Source: Hymenobacter sp.
GTDB taxonomy: Bacteria > Bacteroidota > Bacteroidia > Cytophagales > Hymenobacteraceae
Assembly (NCBI GenBank): GCA_025362615.1
Contig: JANYFQ010000296.1
Location: 1 to 16,983 of the forward strand
Length of the DNA stretch: 16,983 nucleotides
Direction of reading: 5' to 3'
Part shown: positions 1-6,316 of the stretch, in pieces
Position numbering within the stretch: position 1 is the stretch's first letter
How the letters are laid out: the number at the start of each line of letters is the position of its first letter
Program-made: the position numbers and the translations under genes
Notes under the pieces: model-generated
Told to the model about the DNA's origin: nothing
Seen by the model: the letters and a program-made list of their open reading frames with translations, nothing else
Databases searched by the model: none

Positions 1-1
1 A

Positions 2-244
2 CACGTCACGCCCTATCTCCACCAAAACCGCAACGGCCGCACGCACTTCCTCAACCTGACCCGCCCCTTGAATGCCAGCTACTTGCGCCTGACCGTGGAC
101 ACGCCCGAGGACTTTATTTTGATAGAACGACTGCTCACCGACCACCGTGCCGGTACCCTCGACGGCGAAGCCCTCATCGCCCTACTCGCCGCCCACCCCG
201 AGCTAGTGGCGTTGAACAGCCACATCGAGCAAAAAAAACTGTGA
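2..244 (+). CDS. pseF: SpsF/PseF-like cytidylyltransferase, C-terminal fragment
   Basis: This is the last 80 codons of a gene that enters from the left edge; the frame is open from base 2 to the TGA at 242-244. The fragment begins HVTPYLHQN and contains LRLTVDTPEDF, both typical of the C-terminal half of CTP-dependent cytidylyltransferases of the SpsF/NeuA group (CTP_transf_3). In a cluster with PseG, PseH and PseI the expected reaction is CTP + pseudaminic acid to CMP-pseudaminic acid (PseF role) in the cytoplasm. The catalytic N-terminus with the nucleotide-binding loop lies outside the window, so substrate and activity cannot be judged. The stop overlaps the next ATG by one base (TGATG), which suggests translational coupling to pseG. 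The family is fairly sure; the pseF assignment rests on neighbours. Confidence 0.7.
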   Translation, partial: HVTPYLHQNRNGRTHFLNLTRPLNASYLRLTVDTPEDFILIERLLTDHRAGTLDGEALIALLAAHPELVALNSHIEQKKL

Positions 245-1278
245 TGCCCCGCCCCCGCCTCCTGCTGCGTGCCGATGGCAACGCCCGGCTGGGCCTGGGC
301 CACGTAATGCGTAGCCTGGCCCTGGCCGAAGAAGTGGCGCCGCTGTTCCAGGAAATTGTTTTGCTGACTCAGGCCCCCGCCGAGGCCGTGCGCCAGTTGG
401 CCCGCACGGTGCCAGCCACGGTGCAACCCCTACCCTTGCAAGACGTTGGCAATGAAATAGCCCAGGTGCAAAACCTGGTTCGACCGAACGACGTGCTGGT
501 GCTGGACGGCCACGGATTTGGCCTTGATTACCAGACCGCTATGCTGGCCGTTGGCTGCCGACTGGTGCTGATTGACGACCTGCACCAACACCCCGTGCTG
601 GCCCATTTGGTCATCAACCGTGGCCCGGCAGTGCAAGCCACCGATTACGTGGCCCGGCCCTACACCCGGTTTTGCCTGGGGCCGGCGTTTTCGCTGCTGC
701 GGCGGCCGTTTCGCGAGTTAGCCCGCTTGCCCTGGCCAGCGCCAACAGTTATTTCATCCGCGCTGCTGTGCTTCGGCGGGGCCGACCCGTTGGGCTTTAC
801 CCATCAGACAATGAAGGTGTTATTGTCGTTGCCCCAAATCAAGCACGTTGGCGTGGTGCTGGGCAGCGCCTTTACTGCCGAAGCGACTTTGCACGAACTA
901 GCCGCTCAGTTTCCGACCAGGCAAGTCGATTTTCACCGCGATGTGCCCGCCGCCGAACTAGCCGCGTTGCTGCTGGGCCACGAGGCCGCCGTGGTGCCCG
1001 CCAGCACCGTGCTGCTCGAAGCACTGCTGCTGGGCTGCGCCGCCGTCACCGGCTACTACGCAGCCGACCAGCAAGCCCTGGCCGGGTACGTGGCGGCCCA
1101 CCAGCAGGCGTTTTCGGTGGGTAACTTTGCCCGCCACACTCCCGAAACGCTGCAAGCGGCTTTGGCGCAGGGCCTGGATTTTCACCAAAACAACCTCCGC
1201 CAGCCTTACGCCAAGCCTCTGCAAGACGAAACTTTGCGGTCAGAATTTGAGCGGCTTCTGAAAATCGACACCAGATAA
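244..1278 (+). CDS. pseG: PseG: UDP-2,4-diacetamido-2,4,6-trideoxy-beta-L-altropyranose hydrolase
   Basis: Cytoplasmic hydrolase that removes UDP from the 6-deoxy-AltdiNAc nucleotide sugar, the step before PseI condensation in pseudaminic acid synthesis. The N-terminus reads LLLRADGNARLGLGHVMRS, the PseG signature; the His of GLGH (about residue 20) matches the family's catalytic histidine position. Further family blocks are LIDDLHQHP and INRGP (about residues 115-130), CLGPAFSLLRRPFR (about 145-158) and CFGGADPLG (about 178-186), followed by a GT-B-like C-terminal domain. Its 344 residues are near the usual family length. I chose the ATG at 244, which overlaps the upstream TGA; a GTG codon directly before it (241) is also possible. 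A 157-bp gap with an inverted repeat follows before pseH. Confident. Confidence 0.9.
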   Translation: MPRPRLLLRADGNARLGLGHVMRSLALAEEVAPLFQEIVLLTQAPAEAVRQLARTVPATVQPLPLQDVGNEIAQVQNLVRPNDVLVLDGHGFGLDYQTAMLAVGCRLVLIDDLHQHPVLAHLVINRGPAVQATDYVARPYTRFCLGPAFSLLRRPFRELARLPWPAPTVISSALLCFGGADPLGFTHQTMKVLLSLPQIKHVGVVLGSAFTAEATLHELAAQFPTRQVDFHRDVPAAELAALLLGHEAAVVPASTVLLEALLLGCAAVTGYYAADQQALAGYVAAHQQAFSVGNFARHTPETLQAALAQGLDFHQNNLRQPYAKPLQDETLRSEFERLLKIDTR

Positions 1279-1290
1279 GTGAGTAGGCAG

Positions 1291-1382
1291 AAGTAAGTAG
1301 CCAGTAGAAAGGCTGAAGCCGTTGTTTTTCAATGCTGTTTACCAAATATTTCTACTATTTACTTTTGACTTGCTACTTACTT
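1291..1382. repeat. Imperfect inverted repeat between pseG and pseH
   Basis: The 157-bp gap between pseG and pseH holds an inverted repeat. The outer arms AAGTAAGTAGC (1291-1301) and GCTACTTACTT (1372-1382) are an exact 11-bp match. A second pair, AGTAGAAA (1303-1310) with TTTCTACT (1349-1356), lies inside. The left side starts right after the pseG TAA in a run of GTGAGTAG/AGTAAGTAG words. No T-run follows. The likely effect is a hairpin in the operon transcript (mRNA processing or partial termination), but that is inference. Similar word-based palindromes occur at 12168-12308 and 12857-12970. Confidence 0.7.
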
Positions 1383-1435
1383 GATTGGTAATTAGCCACT
1401 CTTGCCAACCGTTAGCTGCCAACCCACAACGACTC

Positions 1436-1981
1436 ATGCAAACCGACCTGCTCCGCCCGCTCACCGCCGACGACCTGGAACTAGTGCGGAACTGGCGCAA
1501 TTCGGCGGCCGTAGCGCAGTATATGTACACCGACGCGCCGGTATCGGCCGAGCAACAACAAGCTTGGTTTACGCGCATCAGCTTGGATGTCAGCAAGGAA
1601 TACTGGATAATTTCGTACCAGAACCGCCCCGTGGGCGTAGCCAACCTCTACGCCATCAACCCCGACGCTCGCTCCTGCTATTGGGCTTTTTACCTGGGCG
1701 ACGAAAACCTGCGCGGCAGTGGCATCGGGGCCAAAGTAGAAATGGCCGTGCTGGAGTATGTGTTTGAAGTTCGCAAGCTCAACAAATTGCTTTGCGAAGT
1801 ATTTGTGAGCAACGACAAGGTGATTGCGATGCACGAAAAATTTGGGTTTCGGCGCGAGTCGTATTTTCGGCAGCACATCTACAAAAACGGCGTTTTTCAG
1901 GACGTGGTGGGCCTGGCCTTGCTGCAACGCGAGTGGCAACAGCTCCGGGAGCCACTCAAAGCCAAGTTCTTGCACCCCTAA
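1436..1981 (+). CDS. pseH: PseH-like GNAT N-acyltransferase
   Basis: GNAT-fold acyl-CoA-dependent enzyme of 181 residues, expected to acylate the 4-amino group of UDP-4-amino-4,6-dideoxy-beta-L-AltNAc before PseG acts. Family features are LRPLTADDLELVRNWRN at the N-terminus, QYMYTDAPVS (about residues 24-33), YWAFYLGDENLRGSGIGAKV (about 82-101, with the acetyl-CoA-binding R-G-x-G-x-G/A loop) and LLCEVFVSNDKVIAMHEKFGF (about 118-138, the GNAT C-terminal motif). The frame is open upstream to a GTG at 1385, but that extension only translates repeat-like intergenic sequence, so I start at the ATG at 1436. The MaoC-like gene follows after 13 bp. PseH normally uses acetyl-CoA; that neighbour leaves room for another acyl donor. 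Function is strongly supported by context. Confidence 0.87.
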   Translation: MQTDLLRPLTADDLELVRNWRNSAAVAQYMYTDAPVSAEQQQAWFTRISLDVSKEYWIISYQNRPVGVANLYAINPDARSCYWAFYLGDENLRGSGIGAKVEMAVLEYVFEVRKLNKLLCEVFVSNDKVIAMHEKFGFRRESYFRQHIYKNGVFQDVVGLALLQREWQQLREPLKAKFLHP

Positions 1982-1994
1982 CACCCTCTTGTCC

Positions 1995-2405
1995 ATGCTT
2001 CTGGCCCCCGGCGACACTGCCGCTCTCAGCAAAACCATTACCGATGCCGACGTGCGGCAGTTTGCGGCTCTCTCGCTCGATGCCAACCCCTTGCATCTGG
2101 ACGAAGCATACGCCCGCCAGGCCCGTTTTGGCCAACGCATTTGCCACGGAATGCTGTACGGTGCCCTGGTAAGCGCCGTGATTGGCAACCAGTTGCCCGG
2201 CCCTGGCACCATCTACATCAGCCAGAATTTTCAGTTTTTGAAGCCCGTTTTTCGGGGTGATACCATCACGGCCACCGTCACGGTGACGATGGTCGAAACC
2301 GCCCGCCGCCAGGCCGTGTTGCGTACCGACTGCCACAACCAGCACGGCGTACTGGTGCTGGCTGGCGAGGCCCGCGTGTTGCTGCCGCCGGCAACGGGTA
2401 GCTGA
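1995..2405 (+). CDS. MaoC/PhaJ-like (R)-specific enoyl-CoA hydratase
   Basis: A 136-residue single hot-dog domain of the MaoC-like family. It carries the hydratase-2 catalytic motif D-x4-H as DANPLHLD, with Asp29 and His34, followed by RFGQRICHGMLYGALVS and LPGPGTIYISQNFQFLKPVF, which closely follow the PhaJ pattern. PhaJ-type enzymes add water to trans-2-enoyl-CoA to give (R)-3-hydroxyacyl-CoA. The gene sits 13 bp after pseH and 72 bp before pseI, inside the pseudaminic acid operon, so a role in sugar modification is more likely than in storage polymer or fatty-acid metabolism. I infer that it supplies (R)-3-hydroxybutyryl-CoA to the acyltransferase. The family call is firm; substrate and pathway are inference. 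Confidence 0.85.
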   Translation: MLLAPGDTAALSKTITDADVRQFAALSLDANPLHLDEAYARQARFGQRICHGMLYGALVSAVIGNQLPGPGTIYISQNFQFLKPVFRGDTITATVTVTMVETARRQAVLRTDCHNQHGVLVLAGEARVLLPPATGS

Positions 2406-2477
2406 TTTTTTTCATCGCCGTCCAATTAAAATTCAACTTCTTAACGCGCTAAAAAGAACGGCCACCCAACAGCAACC

Positions 2478-3521
2478 ATGTTCGAAATAGTCATCGGTGG
2501 TCGGCCCGTCGGCCCGGCGCACAAGCCGTTCATCATCGCCGAAATGTCGGGCAACCACAACCAGGATTTGGCCCGCGCCCTGGCCCTGGTCGATGCCGCC
2601 GCCGCTGCCGGGGTCGATGCCCTCAAGCTGCAAACCTACACCGCCGACACCATCACGATGGACACTGGCTTCGCCATCGACGCGGCGGCGCAGTCGCTTT
2701 GGAAGGGCAAAAACCTGTACCAGCTTTACCAGGAGGCCCACACGCCCTGGGCCTGGCACGCCGAGATTTTTGCCCGCGCCCGCCAGCTCGGAATGTTGGC
2801 TTTCAGCTCGCCATTTGACGAAACGGCCGTCGATTTTTTGGAAACGCTCGACGTGCCGGCCTACAAAATTGCTTCGTTTGAAAACGCCCATTGGCCCTTG
2901 CTTCGCAAAGTAGCCGCCACGGGCAAGCCCGTGATTGTGAGCACCGGCGCGGCAACTTTGGCCGAAACCGACGATGCGGTGCGGGTGCTGCGCGCGGCCG
3001 GTTGCCGCGAGTTGGTGCTGCTCAAATGCACCAGTACCTACCCCGCCTCGCCCGCCAACACCAACCTGCGTACCATCCCGGTGCTGGCCGCCACCTTCGG
3101 CTGCCCCGTGGGCCTGAGCGACCACACCATGGGCGTGGGCGCCAGCGTGGCCGCCGTGGCCCTGGGGGCCAGCGTTATCGAAAAGCACTTCTGTCTGAGC
3201 CGCGCCGAAGGCGGCGTGGACGCGGCGTTTTCGCTGGAGCCGCACGAGCTTAAAATGTTGGTCGAGGAAACCGAACGGGCGCATCAGGCGCTGGGCGGGG
3301 TGCAGCTTTTTGTGCAGCCCGACGAGGAAAAAAGCCGGGTTTTCAAACGCAGCATTTACGTGGCCCAGCCCGTCGCGGCCGGCGAGGTACTGACGGCCGA
3401 CAACCTGAAAATCATCCGCCCCGGCGACGGCCTCTGGCCTCGGCACTGGGCCACCGTACTGGGCCGCCGCGCCACCCGCGCCCTGGCCCCCGGCACCCCG
3501 CTGGGCTGGGACATGGTGTAG
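2478..3521 (+). CDS. pseI: PseI: pseudaminic acid synthase (NeuB family)
   Basis: Condenses 6-deoxy-AltdiNAc with phosphoenolpyruvate to give pseudaminic acid. The 347-residue protein has the NeuB TIM-barrel signature FIIAEMSGNHNQDLARAL (about residues 17-34), then ALKLQTYTADTITMD with the DT of the PseI subgroup, LLKCTSTYPA (about 181-190), GLSDHTMGVG (about 213-222) and EKHFCLSRAEGGVDAAFSL (about 235-253). The C-terminal SAF/antifreeze-like domain starts near RSIYVAQPVAAGEVLTADN (about residue 284). The EMSGNHN form and the TYTADT block point to PseI rather than NeuB or LegI. The start is the ATG at 2478 after a 72-bp gap without a clear promoter; the next gene begins three bases after the stop. 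Confident. Confidence 0.92.
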   Translation: MFEIVIGGRPVGPAHKPFIIAEMSGNHNQDLARALALVDAAAAAGVDALKLQTYTADTITMDTGFAIDAAAQSLWKGKNLYQLYQEAHTPWAWHAEIFARARQLGMLAFSSPFDETAVDFLETLDVPAYKIASFENAHWPLLRKVAATGKPVIVSTGAATLAETDDAVRVLRAAGCRELVLLKCTSTYPASPANTNLRTIPVLAATFGCPVGLSDHTMGVGASVAAVALGASVIEKHFCLSRAEGGVDAAFSLEPHELKMLVEETERAHQALGGVQLFVQPDEEKSRVFKRSIYVAQPVAAGEVLTADNLKIIRPGDGLWPRHWATVLGRRATRALAPGTPLGWDMV

Positions 3522-3524
3522 CCG

Positions 3525-4805
3525 ATGAACGCCCGCACCGCCCGCCTGCGCGACATTCTGCAACTTCGCTTCACGCCTATTTTCGGCGCAATGGCCCCCG
3601 CTGCGCTCGACACCATCTCGCCCAACAACCCGTTCAAGCGGCTGGCCCGCGTGGCGGGCTACGCGGTTTTGCGCCTGCTGGGCAACGTCTTCCGGCCCAT
3701 CAAAAACCCCGACGACCTGTGCGGCGCAGTGTGGCTTTACGTCGTGAGTGCCAACAATTACGAAGCCCTGCACTTCATCAAACAAGCCCGGCCCGATGCC
3801 GTGCTGCTGGCCGGGCAAAGCAAAAACATCGGCCGCTACGGCAGCGTAGTGAACCGGCTGTCGCTGCGCCGGAAAGCCCTGTACTACTGGCAGTTTCTGC
3901 CTGTTTTGCTGGGTTTGAGCAAGGCCGTGGGGCGGCCCGCGCTCCGGTTTTTTGACCTCGTTTTTTACGCCGTCGGTTACTACGAAGTCTATCGGCGGGC
4001 GCTACGGCACTACCGCCCGCGGGCAGTCGTTTTTTCCAACGACCACAACGACGACAGCCGCGCCTTGCTGCTGGCTTGCCAGGCCGAAAACATTCCCACG
4101 GCTTACGTGCAGCACGCCAGCGTCAGCACCAATTTCCCCCCTTTGGGCTTCGACCTGAGCTTGCTCGAAGGCCAGGATGCATTGGATAAGTACCGCCTTT
4201 GCGGCCCCGTAACGGGCCGCGTGGCCCTGGTCGGAATGCCCAAAGCCGACGCTTACCTGGGCCGCCGCAACACCGCCCCCGCCGTGCGCCGCGTGGGCCT
4301 GGCCTGCAACATCCACGACCCGTTGCCCGCCCTGGCCGACGCGCTGGCCCACCTGATGCGGGCGTTTCCGGCCCTTACCTTCACCCTCCGCCCCCACCCC
4401 AGCGACCGCCGCGATTACGCCCCGTTGCGCCGCCAACTGCCCGCTTTGCAATGGAGCGACGCCCGCCAGGAAAACGTGTTCGATTTTTTGGCGAACCAGG
4501 ACGCCCTCGTCGCCGCCGACACCAGCACCCACCTCGAAGCCGTGTTGCTCAACGTGGCCAGCTTCTACTACCGTTTCATTCACAACGCGTTATCCGATGA
4601 TTATTACGGTTACGTAGCCCACGGCCTCGTGCCCCGCGCCACCGACCTACCGGCCCTGGTTGCCCTGCTGCAACCCTACACCCTGGCCAAACCCCTCGAC
4701 CTCTACCGCCGCGCCGCCTACTACAACGCCACCCTCGGCACCCCCGACGAAGGCCGAAGCCAAGCCCTGGCCCTGCGCGTCCTGGCCCAATGGCTGGCCG
4801 CCTAG
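3525..4805 (+). CDS. Putative GT-B-like glycosyltransferase of the pseudaminic acid locus
   Basis: A 426-residue protein beginning three bases after pseI, so almost certainly co-expressed with it. No close family could be named, but the C-terminal half looks like a GT-B enzyme related in style to CDP-glycerol glycerophosphotransferases and capsule synthesis proteins. It has YVQHASVSTNFPP (about residues 193-205), a QH motif followed by a short loop; RPHPSDRRDY (about 289-298), the RPHP block; and ADTSTHLEAVLLN (about 331-343), the D-S/T-S/T-x3-EA donor-site pattern. The N-terminal part (1-150) has a hydrophobic stretch around 124-150 but no clear signal peptide. Its place next to pseI makes it the best local candidate for transferring pseudaminic acid from CMP. 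Enzyme class is moderately sure; donor and acceptor are inferred. Confidence 0.6.
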   Translation: MNARTARLRDILQLRFTPIFGAMAPAALDTISPNNPFKRLARVAGYAVLRLLGNVFRPIKNPDDLCGAVWLYVVSANNYEALHFIKQARPDAVLLAGQSKNIGRYGSVVNRLSLRRKALYYWQFLPVLLGLSKAVGRPALRFFDLVFYAVGYYEVYRRALRHYRPRAVVFSNDHNDDSRALLLACQAENIPTAYVQHASVSTNFPPLGFDLSLLEGQDALDKYRLCGPVTGRVALVGMPKADAYLGRRNTAPAVRRVGLACNIHDPLPALADALAHLMRAFPALTFTLRPHPSDRRDYAPLRRQLPALQWSDARQENVFDFLANQDALVAADTSTHLEAVLLNVASFYYRFIHNALSDDYYGYVAHGLVPRATDLPALVALLQPYTLAKPLDLYRRAAYYNATLGTPDEGRSQALALRVLAQWLAA

Positions 4806-4846
4806 CCAAGCAGTGCCCCTTGCCCGCCTCCCGTACCTTCGCGCCC

Positions 4847-6235
4847 ATGCCCGCCCCTGTTGCGCCCACTTCCTTGCCGCCCCTGGCCGCCGCGCCGGTG
4901 CCCGCTGCGGCCCGGTTGGCCTACGTGCGGCAGCATTTTGCGCGGGCCTACGATAATGTTCCAGATTTAGCAATATTGATTGGCCCGCCCGGCAGCGGCG
5001 CAGCGGTGGAAATTAACGATAATTCCGTCGATTTTTTTAATCAAACACTACCATGTCCGCCCGCGCCCAACTGGCGGGAATGGCGAGAGAAAAAACTGCC
5101 TTTCTTTTTTGATAATTCGACCGAAAAATCAATTCTGACTTTCAAAAGCGACCGGGTTTTTATTACCACCGATATTATTTCGGCGGCGTTTTATTTACTG
5201 AGCGGCTGGCAGGAATATTTTTCGCCGGAGCGCGACCGGCACGGACGGTTTCCATTAGCGGCGAGCGTCCAGAAACAGTTCGGGTTTGTGACGATACCGG
5301 TGGTGAATTATTATTTCGACATTTTAAAAAGCGCCGTTGAGCACGTCACGGGCCAGGCGTTGCGCCCGCGCCGTTGGGGGCCGGCGCAGGCACCGTTCGC
5401 CGCCTTCATCACCCACGACGTAGACAGCCTGCACGGCGGCTGGGGCACGGCGGCTCGCTACGCCCTGCGGCAGCGGCAGCCCTTAGCCTTGCTGCGGCTG
5501 CTCGCCAACAAGCTCCGCAACCGCCCCGCGCCCTGGCACAACCTGGCCCACGTACAGGCCGAAACCGCCCGCTACGGTGCCAACAGCACGTTTTTTGTAT
5601 TGGCTGAGAACCAGCCTGCTCCCAACGGCACCCCCAACGCCGACTACGCCCCCGCCGCCCCGGCCCTGCAAAACCACCTGCGCCAGTTGGCCGCCGCCGG
5701 GGCCGAAATCGGCCTGCACAGCAGCTACGGCACCGCTGCCGCCCGCCTCGCCACCGAAGCCGCCCGCCTGCCCGCCGCCCCGGCCGGCAACCGCTTCCAC
5801 TACTTGGCCTGGGAGCCGCGCACCACGCCCGCCGCAGTGGCAGCCGCTGGTTTTACCTACGATTCAACCCTGGGTTTTGCCGAACATTTCGGCTTTCGCA
5901 ATTCGTATTGCCTGCCTTTTTTCCCGTGGAATTTCGAGCAAAACAAAGCTCATGAATTTTTGGAAATCCCGCTCACGCTTATGGATACCACACTCAATCA
6001 CCCCTATTATTTACAGCTAACACCAGCCCAAATAGTACCCGCCGTCATGCCAGTGCTGGCCGAAATAAAAAGCTTCGGCGGCGTATTTACGCTGCTTTGG
6101 CACAATGCTAATTTCGACCCATTAAATACATTAAATGGACCCATGCAATTTCACGAAATAATGGCCGCGTTGCTTCAAAATAAAGCGGCGTTTTTAAGAG
6201 GCAATGAAATAGCGCAGGCTTTGCTTGAAAAATAA
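4847..6235 (+). CDS. Polysaccharide-deacetylase-like protein with N-terminal accessory domain
   Basis: A 462-residue protein with an N-terminal domain (about 1-170) resembling the DUF7033 type found before Bacteroidota deacetylases, and a NodB-like C-terminal half. AAFITHDVDS (Asp191 and Asp193) matches motif 1, GLHSSYG (His291) replaces motif 2, and LLWHNANFD (His419) matches the late histidine motif. Canonical motif 2 is H-S/T-x2-H; here the second His is Gly295, so metal binding may be altered or the enzyme may have another role. A long Ala/Pro-rich insert (about 255-320) surrounds motif 2. The upstream frame extends into the previous gene, so I chose the ATG at 4847. Base composition is uneven: both ends of the gene are AT-rich and the middle is GC-rich. 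Function is likely glycan trimming; substrate unknown. Confidence 0.72.
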   Translation: MPAPVAPTSLPPLAAAPVPAAARLAYVRQHFARAYDNVPDLAILIGPPGSGAAVEINDNSVDFFNQTLPCPPAPNWREWREKKLPFFFDNSTEKSILTFKSDRVFITTDIISAAFYLLSGWQEYFSPERDRHGRFPLAASVQKQFGFVTIPVVNYYFDILKSAVEHVTGQALRPRRWGPAQAPFAAFITHDVDSLHGGWGTAARYALRQRQPLALLRLLANKLRNRPAPWHNLAHVQAETARYGANSTFFVLAENQPAPNGTPNADYAPAAPALQNHLRQLAAAGAEIGLHSSYGTAAARLATEAARLPAAPAGNRFHYLAWEPRTTPAAVAAAGFTYDSTLGFAEHFGFRNSYCLPFFPWNFEQNKAHEFLEIPLTLMDTTLNHPYYLQLTPAQIVPAVMPVLAEIKSFGGVFTLLWHNANFDPLNTLNGPMQFHEIMAALLQNKAAFLRGNEIAQALLEK

Positions 6236-6275
6236 TTTGCAATTTCAGCACGAACCGTTCAGTCACTGCCATACC

Positions 6276-6313
6276 TCTTAATTCTTAACTCCCAACTCTT
6301 AACTTTTAACTCA
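6276..6313. repeat. TTAACT-word tract before the flippase
   Basis: Within the 81-bp gap between the deacetylase and the flippase is a tract of near-repeats of CTTAAC/TTAACT words, ending three bases before the TTG start. It is AT-rich in a GC-rich setting. No matching inverted arm was found nearby, unlike the tracts at 1291-1382, 12168-12308 and 12857-12970. No -7 box of the TAnnTTTG type is visible, so transcription probably reads through from upstream. Confidence 0.5.
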
Positions 6314-6316
6314 CTC

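Noticed and set aside
1385..1435. GTG-started extension of pseH
   Set aside because: It encodes only the word-repeat intergenic sequence; PseH proteins start close to the ATG at 1436.
2433..3818. 461-codon open frame on the minus strand across pseI
   Set aside because: It mirrors pseI and the glycosyltransferase start; its translation is His/Gly/Gln-rich with no recognisable domain, as expected for the antisense of a GC-rich gene.
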